Assembly (NCBI GenBank): GCA_022494885.1
Contig: JAGVSM010002817.1
Location: forward strand, 105,695-169,694
Direction: 5' to 3'
Origin: Micrasema longulum
Lineage: Eukaryota; Arthropoda; Insecta; Trichoptera; Brachycentridae
Length of the DNA: 64,000 bases
The position numbers and the translations under genes are program-made. Each line of letters opens with the position of its first letter. The first letter of the stretch is position 1. Of the stretch, positions 23,071 to 34,261 are shown piece by piece. Below the pieces are notes generated by a model, which was given only the letters and a program-made list of their open reading frames with translations, searched no databases and was not told where the DNA came from.

Positions 23071-25330
23071 ACCCTCTGCCTCTGGCTTCGAGAGTACCTC
23101 ATATTATCGATCTAAAATGGTGATTAGTATCGTGCACGAACTTACCTTTATTGGTTGTGAATGGTTGTAAACCACCCTCCACTTAATTTCAATTTTCAAT
23201 TGTTTTAATGCACTCCATATTATAAATTTCAGAAGTTTTCCGGAAATAATAAAAATATAACCGGTATTATAGATAAACCACTCGAAGGATTTTACTTTGT
23301 TTAATTTATATTACAAACATGTAAATTTCAAAGTCATTTAATTTTTTTTATCAACAGAGTTACTAATTACTAAAACTCGGTGATTTCCATGTGAAATTAC
23401 TTTTTTATTTAGTTGCTATAACCAATGAGCTGCTATCCTAAATTGATCAATTATTTTTTTCATTTTGTTCGTTAAATAGTTGTATTTTTCAAGTAGATTT
23501 TGTCTTATGGTAGCCTAATACAATACTATCTTTGCGAGCTTTGTGTCTAAAGATCAACATATTTATAAAAACTCTCCGTGTTCGGATAAAAATGGCTGGG
23601 ATGTGTTTCTACCTACCGTAAAAGTTATTCAAAAAATATTATGGGAATATATTATTCTAAAATAATAAATTGTCACGATGCTTTGTAGTGTCCGCTTGTC
23701 ATCGATTTCCGCAAATGAGTTACGCGTGCATTCGGTACAACACCGTGTGGCGTGTTCGCTTCGCATCCACGATTGCGCAACTCCCGCGATTGTACTTATC
23801 CGTTTCTATCGTGTTCTTAGAACATCGATTCACTTTCGCAACAACAGCCTTCGGTAATGTCGACTGTTCAGATGCAGCCGTGACGAGTTCTCGATAAACT
23901 AGAACAGAACCACTTTCACATCGATCCATAACGAATGCACATAGATGTAGATCCAAAAACCTGAACGCATAGATCCACAGAACAGAAACCTTAACCAGCT
24001 CTACTGAACAGGAACGACAAGATGAAGAGTTTACGCCGAACTGGATACTTATTCCCTCTGCGCTGATTTTTTATCACCTAGTTGTTTTTCCTAAATTGGA
24101 AATATCCTCTAGAATAAGTTTGGCTCACTTGTATGCCTGGGAGAACCTGCTTTCAGAACATGTTTATAATACTCGAAAACACGATACAAGAAAATTAAAC
24201 TATTCATATTACTATCTCGTTTATCTTTGTTACTGTTTACTATCAAAACGCTATTGGTGGGTTTTTTATGTATGAAACTTTTTTATAATGTTTTTAAACC
24301 CATTGAACTTCGCACGATTTCTTTGCGATTGTTTTAATCAATTTTATTTTAACATTTTATGTCACGTTTGTTCTTTGAATAATATCATCACGATGATAGT
24401 GAACTAATTGACCAGTATTTCTGCTAAAGCGTTTGTCGATCAATAAATAATATGATAAAACTTAATCAAGGAATTTTGTTGATCTTTTTTTATCAAACGA
24501 TGCGTCTACTATGGATTCTTGTCAAGAAACATCTACAAAAAAATCAATAATACCAAATGTAATTCATAGTTTTACGCTTGGACGATAATGTTTTCTACTT
24601 ATTCATACTGCAAATTATCGCATATAAATGACTGTTAACACTGATGTATAACATTTTTACATGGTTATCTATTCAATTTATATCTTGATGTGAACATTTT
24701 TTGCGTTTGTGTAGTTTCTGTTTTGTGGTGGTCCAATGACTAAGAATTATTTTCTTGGGTACCTACACAACCATTCCCTAATACCGGTTTTATTAGGCTC
24801 GAAGGCAATCAGTTACATGTACCCACAGTATGTGAGCAAACCGTGCTGTCAGCGTCTTAACTGGAAGTTATATCGCAATACAGTTAGATATTTTTGTATT
24901 TTATTAAACCCACATATATTATTCTAAGGTTCTACCTCGGCTTATATTATATAGGCCTTATATATAAGTACTTATTAGGAGTGGTGTCTCTCAAAACAGT
25001 GATATAAAAATACATTAACTCTTTTAAACGGTACATGCATTATTGAAGTAAATTAGTCATTTTTTCGACTAATTTTACGGTTGTGTTTAGATTCTAATTA
25101 TTAAATTCTTCGCGTTATTAATCATATCCGTGGTATTTTTCCACTATGATTCTAACATCAATGATTTCATTTTGCTGTCAGCGCAATCACAATTCGTAGA
25201 TATTCAAAAATGAGGCATCCCAATTCGCAAAAGCACCTGTCGCCGAGAAAATTATATTTGTTGTTTTATTATGGGTCACAAACACTAAACGATATATAGG
25301 ATACTGCATAAGAACCAACATAAATTATTA
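23071..25330. other. Unassigned sequence
   Basis: 23670-23960 is GC-richer, with overlapping 75-78 codon frames on both strands and no family resemblance. The rest is AT-rich with no repeat ends. Confidence 0.4.
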
Positions 25331-25335
25331 ATTTG

Positions 25336-25860
25336 TTATTTTATTTTATTTTTATTTTATTTATTTGGATAACTAACAGCTATAATTATCTTATATATAT
25401 ATATATAACGAAACAAATAACAAATAAGCCAATTACAGGTTTTCACAAGTACCATCACAGTAAGTTGAAAAAGATTCTCGAACATAAAATGAATAGTCAT
25501 TTAATGTAAATCCAAATGAAAAGAAAAAATACTACGAATTATTTCAAAAGCAAACACCGTACGTCATTAAGATTATTTGCAAATAAATATATGTTAAATA
25601 ATTTATTTATTACATTAAAATTATTAAAAGTTCGCCGTAAATATGAATTTTGCCTATAATTAGATGAAACAAGAGGTATTTGAAGAAGAAAGTTATTTCT
25701 TAGAACTTTGGAAGGAACATTGATAGAAAGTTTTTATATTAGTTCAGGACAGTCGATTGAACTAGAGGCATTTTTTTGTAAATAAATTTGGATTCAGATA
25801 TCTGTTATATTGTGTGGACACAACAAGATGCTTACGACGTCCAACAAAAGGAGTAATTAT
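25336..25860 (-). repeat. Possible LINE 3' UTR
   Basis: A (TTTTA)n/(ATTT)n tract at 25336-25366 would be the A-rich tail of a minus-strand LINE. Further out, 25860-25820 on minus (TTTGTTGGACGTCGTAAGCA) reads like a decayed ORF2 end. The coding trace is weak. Confidence 0.35.
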
Positions 25861-26140
25861 TTTAGATAGTACATAATAATATGCACATTTTTTTCTGTAC
25901 ATTGATTGATCCTTTAATAATTTATCTTCCGGTCGACCAAGCTCTCCGCGTGAATGTTAAGAGTAGAAAGAATGAGTCGTTAACTTTTTACGACAGTATT
26001 AAAAAAAATCCATTTGTAATCGAGAATCACCTGACAGTGGAAACAGAACGGAACAGTTGGGACTGCCCTGCCACCTGCTCGCGTAGTGGCGGAGTACGTA
26101 CTCGCATCTCGAGCGCACCTTGCTGGAGCGCCAGCCTTAA

Positions 26141-26963
26141 GTGGCGTCCACACGAGGACTATACAATATTGTCTTGTCCCAGCATCAGACCTATTGTCCT
26201 CGTGTGATTGGTAATTCCGAGGACAGGACGATAGACCGATACACTGTCTAAGAGATAGACGGGCAGGCTTTCTTCGCAGGATAATGGATCCCCCTCACCG
26301 CCGCACATGGCTCTATTGTCCTTGTGTGAATGCGCAAGGACAGGATTATAGGACAATAGCCTCCAGCTAGGCGCACGCGTTCACTCCCGCGCATTTCAGT
26401 TTTTACCGAAAATGTCGGCAGGAAAAATGCCTTTTTATTATTGAGTTCGTCATCCAAAATTCCAACACATCTTGGTATAAAAGAAATAATATTTTTCGCG
26501 AACTCGCTCGATACTAAGGTTACCACTTCAAAAGGGGATGCTTGCACATGGTGCCTCAAATGCCAGATTTATCAGAAAAAAACCTGTCTTAAGTATAAAG
26601 CGGTGGATTAATTATTATTCCTCCGAAAGTCAAGCGTGGTGGGGCGGGGGGGGGGGGGATAGCTGCTACACTGTCAAAAACTTTTACCACGCAAGAACTG
26701 ACGTGAAATAAAAAAAATGAGCAATGTCGGTCGCTCGCCTGTCTACACCTTAAAATGCCTGTTAAATCCGGCAAACGCCTGTCATATGGTAACCCTACGC
26801 GTAACGCGCTTCGTCGCGTGTTCATTTTCGCAGCATTCCACGTGTGGACTACGGCCTATTTGTTGTATCGTCTCATTGTCCCGTCTTGCACGGTCCAGGC
26901 CTTTCGGGGAGCTGGGACAAGACAGTTATATCCTGTCTATTGCATTGCCGTCGTGTGAACCCC
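26141..26963. mobile_element. Compound inverted-repeat element, copy 1
   Basis: The outer ends pair: GGCGTCCACACGAGGAC through TATTGTCTTGTCCCAGC on the left, with reverse complement GGTTCACACGACGGC through ACTGTCTTGTCCCAGC on the right. Each end is itself a small inverted repeat (left 26147-26208, right about 26838-26961). A block with GAGATAGACGGGCAGGCTT, CACCGC and ATTGTCC (26251-26350) and a further block to 26520 are shared with the copy at 50461-50970. A poly-G tract interrupts it at 26645-26659. Open frames here are by-products of the repeat. It is a non-autonomous DNA transposon of unknown superfamily. Confidence 0.7.
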
Positions 26964-27024
26964 GCTTTATGGGTATGAGGCCTGACGGGATGACGGTCCA
27001 CCGTCCCCGGCGCCGGCGCTCGCT

Positions 27025-27069
27025 CGGTGCCGGGTGCCGGGTGCCGGGTGCCGAGTGCCGGTGCCGGGA
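27025..27069 (+). repeat. GGTGCCG minisatellite
   Basis: About six 7-base GGTGCCG units with small variants, next to a GGCGCCGGCG stretch. The whole region 26990-27110 is strongly GC-rich. Confidence 0.85.
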
Positions 27070-27109
27070 TTCGCGCGCGGCACGCGTTCCGCGTCACAAC
27101 GCCGTACGC

Positions 27110-27952
27110 TGCGCTGCTTCATTACTCAATTCGCCAACACTCTTTATACAATGAATTACTACATTCAGCATTTACACCTGCTAAAATTCGCGTTAGCAAA
27201 ACTGTCCATACTTGGAACTAATTTATTTTAATATTTAATTTATATTGCGTCTCACCGCTACTATTATTTCCCTGTTTGCACCTGATGGTGCATAGGGCTG
27301 CATTGGTACACTAACCGCAGTGTATCTCGATCGTTTATTTTGTTTCATCTAGGTAAGATTTGATCTTACCTAATAATGTTTAATTGAAGCCTTGCTTGTA
27401 TACCTATATATATTTATTACTTTATCTTTTATAGTCATTCCTACACATTAATTAACCTTTTTTCTTTGTTTTATTGTACACTCATTTTTAATATTCATTT
27501 TTACATATTTTTTAGAACAACAAATTTCATATATGTAAAAAATACGTTACATACTCAGTTTTTTATAATATTTTACATTGATTTCTAAATTTATGTAACT
27601 GGTTTTGCGTCTATCTCTGTTTAAATTAATAAAAACCTGCTGACAAGCCGGTCTTCTGTTTGAGTTTTATTTTTATTTTTGTATGTTATTATTTTTTACT
27701 TAATGCGATAAAGATTCTAAACTTACTTAGTAGTGTTACGCAAGTAAATTTTGTGGTGTTGCGTTGAAGTATATATAGTATAACATGCGATGTTGTGTTT
27801 TTTAAAAAAATCAAATATCATTGATTTAAAACGGTACCTACTCCACGTTAAGAAACATTTGAATAAATGTAAATAAATTTTAAAACAATGAGAATAAATA
27901 TGAGATAGTGTGATAGCAAAAAATAGTTTGTCAATAATATAGACAAAATTAA
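27110..27952. other. Unassigned AT-rich sequence
   Basis: No repeat end or coding trace. GGTAAGATTTGATCTTACC at 27353-27371 is a near-perfect palindrome. Confidence 0.5.
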
Positions 27953-28291
27953 TAGTGACAGATCGAATCAATATTTTCAGCCTAAATTGAAACAGAATTT
28001 CGGTTTCTGTTCTAGTTTCGACTTTAAACCGAAACTTATTTAAATAGGTAACTTCCAAACATAAAAAATGGCCGTTTTCATTGCTAAACCTTACGGGTTC
28101 ATTAAAATTAGTGTTTAAATAAAATATTGATTGAATGATTAAATTAGTTTATTTTTTAGTGCTTTTGGGTTCGTAGTTATGTTATACAGCCGAATGTTAT
28201 CGACGCATTTCGACCGCAGGTTTCGAAATCGCGGCCGAAACTCGTTTTATTGGCTTGAACTGGCCGAAACCGAAACTGCGGTCGGTCACTA
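27953..28291. mobile_element. hAT-like MITE, 8-bp target duplication
   Basis: The ends are TAGTGAC...GTCACTA. The flanks are AAAATTAA (27945-27952) and AATATTAA (28292-28299), which match at 7 of 8 bases, the duplication length typical of hAT elements. Subterminal CCGAAAC and TTTCGGTTTC motifs lie in opposite orientation at the two sides. No transposase is present. Confidence 0.7.
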
Positions 28292-28504
28292 AATATTAAT
28301 ATGTATTTTTTCAAACATAATTTACCATCGCATCGTGCAAGTTTTAATTTTTGTGTAAAAATTTTAATTGATTTAATGTAACTGTCGTATCATAATCAGT
28401 CGGGAGAAATATTTGATTTAGATAAATATGGTATACTCGAGTATTCTGACAAAAAATAATATCGATGATAGAAAGGAGAATTAATATAATTTTTCATTTC
28501 TTGA

Positions 28505-28590
28505 GTTGGCGTTTATTTTGTCGAACTCCATATTGCATTTTTAATATTAAAATCAAACACTGATTTGAGTATACTAATTTGGTTGTTTTT
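28505..28590. repeat. Dispersed repeat R, copy 1
   Basis: GTGTTTATTTTGT-like start, GAACTCCATA, then ACTGATTTGAGTATACT. This block recurs at 46448-46522. Element ends are not visible. Confidence 0.55.
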
Positions 28591-28734
28591 AAAGAAAAAA
28601 CCTTAAAAAAGCTTTGACAAGGCAATTGTCCAATATTTTATTGTTAAAAAAAAGATAACGAAACAAGTTTACAGAAATCTGTGATTGATTTCAATATTTA
28701 AATTAGATTTTTTTATATTTGCTTTGACATTTTT

Positions 28735-28900
28735 TTATTTTAATTTTATTGAAATAAACGGCCTTTTACATATTTCTTACAAATACAATTAAATATACAT
28801 ACATGTAAGCATAATTATAAGTAATACAGAGCATTTAAAACAATATTATTAATTAACAAATTAAGAAAGTCTAAAAAAGATAAACTATATAAAAAAAAAA
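28735..28900 (-). repeat. Possible LINE 3' tail
   Basis: A TTTTATTTTAATTTTATTG start, then sequence rich in short A runs. It looks like a minus-strand LINE tail and 3' UTR. No coding trace. Confidence 0.3.
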
Positions 28901-29139
28901 TTACCAATTATGGAATTATCGATAAAAAATGATAATTTGTTATTAGAAATACTTTGAACCAGTTAAAAAAAAAACTAAGAAAACAATTTTGAATAACATT
29001 AAATGATAAAAAAATATGTATTGCATTATTATAATTTACATTATTATTATAACCATTTTACTCTTTGTGATATTCCAAATCTCCGTATCCGACGGTCGCA
29101 AAAAAGTTTATTTAAAATCGTCGGATATCAGTTATCATC

Positions 29140-29360
29140 TTTCACGGTGAATGGACGCAGACGTTCGTGGTCAGGCACTCTTTATTGATTCACCTTAACC
29201 CGTAGTGATGGCGCGCCTTTGTGTGCACCTACAAGTTAGACTCTTATATGGATGTGATGTTAGTGCACCTGCCCCGGTTGGCTGTGCCCCTACCCGGCAC
29301 CCAGCCGCCCCGGCAGGGCCGGAGCGGGTCATTACCGGGTCAAGACCCGTCGGTCGACTC
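29140..29360. other. GC-rich patch, unassigned
   Basis: CCCCTACCCGGCACCCAGCC and CCGGGTCAAGACCCG (imperfect palindrome) lie in a stretch much more GC-rich than either side. Sharp edges suggest an inserted repeat or retrocopy. No frame has recognisable protein. Confidence 0.4.
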
Positions 29361-29753
29361 GACCTTCCCACGTTGTTTATAAACTTATATTTATTTTTAA
29401 TTATCATTTCTCTATGTACCTACCTCTCGTTTTTCTTTAACCCGCATTCGTAGAAAGTATAATTTGTATTTTTACACTGCACCACTATTTTGAAACGGCA
29501 TCAAGTCAGTTGAACTTATACTTTCTTCGTCTCGTATCGAATGTCTTCGTTGTATTAGTTTTCATTGTGCTCATTTTGTTTCTTCAGACCTCGATGGACA
29601 TAAAAGCCTTTATTATTGAAATGTTAATTTTTAAATTCGTTTTAATTACATTCATATTTATTTTCTCTCTTATTAAGATACACATAACTATTATATTGCG
29701 AAGACAATCGAACGAACAGAAGATTTCGCTATCGTTATAGGTATTTCATTATA

Positions 29754-30065
29754 CGGTAACACTCCAATTATCCGGATCAATGAGTTCCAGACGTTATTCG
29801 GATAGTAAGATTTATCATTAAATTAAAGCAATGTTTGGAAAGAAAACGCACAATTTACTCTAAGATTACTTTTTTATTGCTTTTGAAATAATACAGCGAA
29901 TTGGAATAACATTAAAAACTGACTTAAAAATGTCCAGTAAAGTTAATTGCTTTGACGAAGAAACTCGTTTAACCTTTTTTTATTTGTTATTATAAAGTCT
30001 CCTTTATTTTTTATTTCCTGACAACGATCCGGATGACTGGATATCGGATAAACGGAATACCACTG
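29754..30065. mobile_element. pogo/Tigger-like MITE, copy 1
   Basis: TA-flanked. Left CGGTAACACTCCAATTATCC, right reverse complement CAGTGGTATTCCGTTTATCC. The CAGT start, TTATCCG motif and TA target fit pogo/Tigger elements. The interior TTATTGCTTTTGAAATAATA is shared with the shorter copy at 42463-42569. Confidence 0.7.
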
Positions 30066-30289
30066 TAATTTATTTATTGACGGCATTTCTGCAATTTATA
30101 AAATAGTGTTTAATGAAACATTCATATGAATAAAATTAAAAAAGAATTGCAGTATAATTTTATTAATGCGGATAAAAACACGTACCTACATATTTTATAC
30201 TATTAGTGATTTCAAACAAAATTATTTCCGATATAGTATCTAAGTACATCGCACAAATTATAACTATTTCAATCCGATCTACTGAAGTT

Positions 30290-31275
30290 TATTTTATCTT
30301 TTCGCCTCTGAATTTATCCACAAGGATCTTTTTTGGGTCCACTATTATATATTTTATATATTAATGACTTATCACTGTATAATTTAAAAGGAAAAATAAT
30401 TATGTATGCCCACGACATTGGACTATTCTATAAAAATCAAACATACGTATTAACAAACAATGACATAAACGAAGACCTTACTATGTTGACTAAATAGACA
30501 AAAACAAACTTACTTACACTTTATAAAAAAAAGCAATATTATCCATTTTGAATCTAGAAAAAAATGTCACAAAGTAGATGCTTACATAAATAATGAACGA
30601 CTAACTGAAATTGAACATGTTAAATACTTAAACAATTGACATGGACTATTCATATCAACAATTTTATTAGCAAAGTGGCGACTTAATCGAGTCTTTTTTT
30701 TAAATCAAAAACTTTGTTCTAATAAAGGAAAAAAAAATAATGTATGAAGCCTATTTAAAAACTAAAATATATTAAATGCAACTACTATAGGGAACAGGAA
30801 ATCAAAATGACATAAACAGACTACAAAGACAGCAAAATAAAATATTAAAGTTAGTATATGACCTACCCTATCTAACAGCAACTAAAGAACTTTTTAAACA
30901 AACTAAACAATTAAATGTAAGTGAAATCTTTAAACTAGAATCCTTAAAATTTATTCATAAATTAGCCACTGATGTTATTATAGACGAAGAATTAAAACTT
31001 GAAAAAAACTGTAGTAAACATGAACACAATACGAGAATATCAGAAAATATCATATACAACCTTTTAAAACGAGAAAAGGATAATCGAGACTAATAAACCA
31101 TGGACTGAAATTATACAATAAACTTCCAGACAAAACTAAACAAAAGACTCAGACAACCTTTACAAAAGATGTTAAAAATATTATTATGAACAGTAGAATG
31201 TGAATTTTAAATGTAAAAATATTTTGTTAAATGTATGTAACCCGTAAGGGTTTATCAATAAAATTTAATTAAAAA
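30290..31275 (+). mobile_element. LINE (hairpin family CCCGTAAGGG), copy 1
   Basis: A decayed ORF2 on the plus strand. 30320-30420 reads QGSFLGPLLYILYINDL, the reverse transcriptase palm motif, and then YAHDIGLFY, where the catalytic F/YADD has become YAHD. Stops and frame shifts follow, with NNERLTEIEHVKYL. The last 390 bp match 60618-61010 closely. The element ends in AACCCGTAAGGGTTTATCAA and an A-rich tail (31240-31275). It is 5' truncated and inactive. Confidence 0.85.
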
Positions 31276-31990
31276 AAATATTTAAAAAACTAAACGACAA
31301 AAAATTCGGTTCAAACATCTTAGGTGGCGTTTTCCACTTACGCTCTTCCAAATGGCGACAATGTGTTTTTTTAATTGCCCTGTGGGACGCTCTATAATAT
31401 TGACGTAAATATGTAAAATATTTATTTATTCATATTATAATGAAATCTGAATGTGAGACGGGATGTACTAACAAACGTCAATAATAATTTAAGGCATGTT
31501 AGGATGGTCATTTAAGTGACACGGTTCAATTGCCGAAGCTCTGTTTGGCATCTTTTGAGTTCAACATCGTAAGCGGTGCTTGTTACGTTTGAGGGGTAAT
31601 TTCCGATCCAACTTGCCTTATGCAATGTACGAACATGCAATACTTATCTACTGGTACTGCTCGGTTCAGCTGGTTTGTGCATCCATGGCTACCATCAGTT
31701 GAAATAATTTCAATTTGCAATAGGAAATATGACTAGACGAAACATTTCCTTGCTGTTTTTTATGCGTACTTTCTTATATGCAGTTCATTAATTTATCTGC
31801 ACGTGTGCTTATAAAGCATTTAAATAACGAAATGAGAGGGAAACTTATTAACGATTTAAAAAAAACATATCCATAACCTTCGCAGCAACGCTTTGCGTAT
31901 AAAAAGGCTATGTCTTTCTCGATATCCGCTTACAAATTTTATTTCCCGCTTGCGAAATTCTTTAGCTTTGGATGTACAATTACTAGGTAA
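31276..31990. other. Unassigned sequence
   Basis: No coding trace or repeat ends. 31500-31700 is slightly less AT-rich. Confidence 0.5.
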
Positions 31991-32140
31991 ACAAATTACA
32001 ACAGGGATGGATAATACCTTAAATAAGGGACGATACTTAAGGTATTCTCCATCCCTGTTGTAAATTGTTAATCTTAATGACTCCTGAGGGGGTGAAATCC
32101 AGTCTTTTGTCTTCGAACATTTGAACAAACTCAAATATTA
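31991..32140. mobile_element. MITE-C, short palindromic copy with extra block
   Basis: 31991-32068 is almost only two MITE-C ends facing each other (ACAACAGGGATGGATAATACC and its partner), with about 15 bases between. The following block to 32140 (GAGGGGGTGAAAT, AGTCTTTTGTCTTCGAACAT) also follows the MITE-C end at 55333-55405. Confidence 0.75.
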
Positions 32141-32150
32141 TAATTTCTAG

Positions 32151-32344
32151 GTTTTTTTTTTTTTAAAGAAAAATAAATATTTGCTTTTTATGATTTACCC
32201 AAGTATTTCATTTTTAGGGCCATTTTCAACGAGTTGTAAATAACTAATAGAAAATGGAAATAAAGTTGTAGTAGAGAGGGATTCAAACCACGGACCATTG
32301 GTCCGCGAGTCCGAGACACTAGCTACAGGACCACAACCCGATTC
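32151..32344 (-). mobile_element. SINE-1, copy 4, with target duplication
   Basis: Minus-strand head GGTTGTGGTCCTGTAGCTAG, B box GGTTTGAATCCCTCTC, A-rich tail (T run from 32152). TTTCTA flanks both sides (32144-32149 and 32345-32350). About 6 bases are missing in the TAGTGAGTTATTT body motif. Confidence 0.85.
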
Positions 32345-32450
32345 TTTCTATGAAAAAATATTTATTACTTTGCTTATTCCACAGTATTGCGCAGTTCTGA
32401 TATCGATTTGTTAAAGAATCATTCCAAATGATTATATCTGATTGAGTAAT

Positions 32451-32771
32451 AATGAGGAACTTCAACCCTACGTATGCAAAAAGTGTTTTCTTGTTGAACT
32501 ACTTTGAACGACGTAACTAGTTCATATGAATCAACCAATGATAAGAGAGCTGTGAAAGATATCCTGTTTACTTACCGTCAACGGACCAATCGACAGAACT
32601 GACCGAGAATAAACGAAAGAGAACCTCTGACGCAACATGCGGAGTAATTAAAAAATTGCAAAACTTTAAAAAATCATAGCTCTGATAGTACAATATATAC
32701 AACTTTTGTAAAAAAAAAATGTCTTAGTTTACAAATATTTTTTTTTTTTTTAAACATTGAACTTCCTCATT
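32451..32771 (+). mobile_element. MITE-D, copy 2
   Basis: Left AATGAGGAACTTCAACCCTA, right GAACTTCCTCATT. The interior shares AATCAACCAATGAT, GGAGTAATT, AAAACTTT and AAAATCATAG with copies at 51670 and 54904. Confidence 0.85.
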
Positions 32772-33573
32772 CGCTCCCGCTTACAGAGATGTTTCTATTG
32801 TCTATTGCATAGAACAAAAGCTCTCAAAATATTTGGTTTGGTTTGTGGTTTAACAAAAAACGTGTAACGTTCGGTTTCGGATTGCGCTTGCAATTCTCGA
32901 CCTAAGTACTTACGGACCGTTGTGTTGCTGTAGACTGTAGTTAACTTCATGATTGATAATCGTATAATTGTTTTTGTCCGTATAAGCCGTATCGACTCTA
33001 TAAGCGGTTGCAAATTATTACTCTGATGGTGCGACTATGTCAGATTTTATGTTGTTTACGGTATTTTTTATTTTCTAATTTAATTTTGCTCTTAATTAAA
33101 TGAAATTCGCATTTCTTCCTTTCATAAATAAACAATGTTTCAAATGAGTGAGGAGTTTTATTTATATTTCTACTATACACATTAATTTTTTCATTAAACT
33201 ACATTGAAAATGGTTGTCCTAATTCACCCTAATTTTATATGAAATAATAAACGGAAAACGAATTACGGTAATAATGCTTTCATTACAGTAGATAAAGAAA
33301 ACTTTCTTTGTAACTTTTTATTCAACTCTGATGACCATCGACCTCTAGAACGTGTTCCTTAAAGCCTCATCCCAGCCAAACTATCAAACCTTTTGACGTT
33401 GTCACTACTCCCATCACCGCCGCGATTAACGTGACTTGACCTGGACATTTTAACCCAACTTTTGATGTTGCAGCTAAATTTATTTTATTTTTTGATCGCG
33501 GCACAAAAAATCAATAAAGTACTCGATTGAATTCATAAGTGTATTTTAATTTTTATGTAAATAACACTGTACA
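32772..33573. other. Unassigned AT-rich sequence
   Basis: No repeat shared within the window and no supported frame. Confidence 0.5.
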
Positions 33574-33720
33574 GAGGCCTCCGTGGTGGATGGCAAAGAT
33601 GTTTGAATTGCGCACATAAGATTCTGGGTTCGATTCCCGATGTGATTACAAACAAGTAATGTGAATACTGAAGACAAGGTGTTCGTGCTGTAATTCGCAC
33701 TTCCTGGCCTATTCTAATGC
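33574..33720 (+). mobile_element. SINE-2, copy 1
   Basis: Head GAGGCCTCCGTGGTGGATGG, B box GGGTTCGATTCCCGA at about 33626-33640, body GTGATTACAAACAAG and GTAATTCGCAC, ending CCTGGCCT. The 3' tail seen in the other copies (TTGTGGTGCAAAAAATAAAA) is missing. Confidence 0.8.
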
Positions 33721-33799
33721 ATAAAAAGATGTATTGCGATCTCGACATGAATCTTATATTTGAAAATCGTGTATCAAAATGCACGGTCTCTGTAGATAT

Positions 33800-34261
33800 G
33801 ATGGGCCTGCCATACACTCGACGAGTGGCATGGGAAGTAGCGAGGAAAGGAGGCAGAGACGTTGTGTGGCAACATTACTCGTCATATTGCACGTCATGCT
33901 CCTTGTCGTGCCCACCGCTCCCTATTTTGTCGGTTTTTGAGCGCGAGTCAAAGGACCGGCAATATGAGCGCGAGTAGCTGGCCACATAATCGCGCGGTCG
34001 CAGTACGCATCGAGCGCTCACCAAGACGCACGCGTCATTTTTGAACGATGTACATTTCGTTGCATGACATTGATATAATTAGCTATATTAAAAATGCATA
34101 GCGCGCACGCTGTCACAGTTTTATCGTCCATTGTATAGCGAGACAAATGACAAGTGCGGAGCGTCGCGATTAATTGCGCGAGAGGGCGGCAGCACGAGGA
34201 GCAAAGTGAGGAGCAGCGCAAGGAGCAAAGTGTGGCGGTGCTATTAGAATGTGCCACAGTA
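33800..34261. other. GC-richer patch with short repeats
   Basis: AGGAGCAAAGTG occurs twice within 30 bases (about 34196-34232), beside GCGCG-rich sequence. CACTCGACGAGTG at about 33815 is palindromic. No frame with known protein and no element ends. Confidence 0.4.

Noticed and set aside
26717..27154. 145-codon open frame
   Set aside because: It covers the right end of the compound element and the GGTGCCG minisatellite. The frame is open because of GC-rich repeats and is not a gene.
33533..33817. 94-codon minus-strand open frame
   Set aside because: It is the reverse of SINE-2 copy 1 and flanking sequence.
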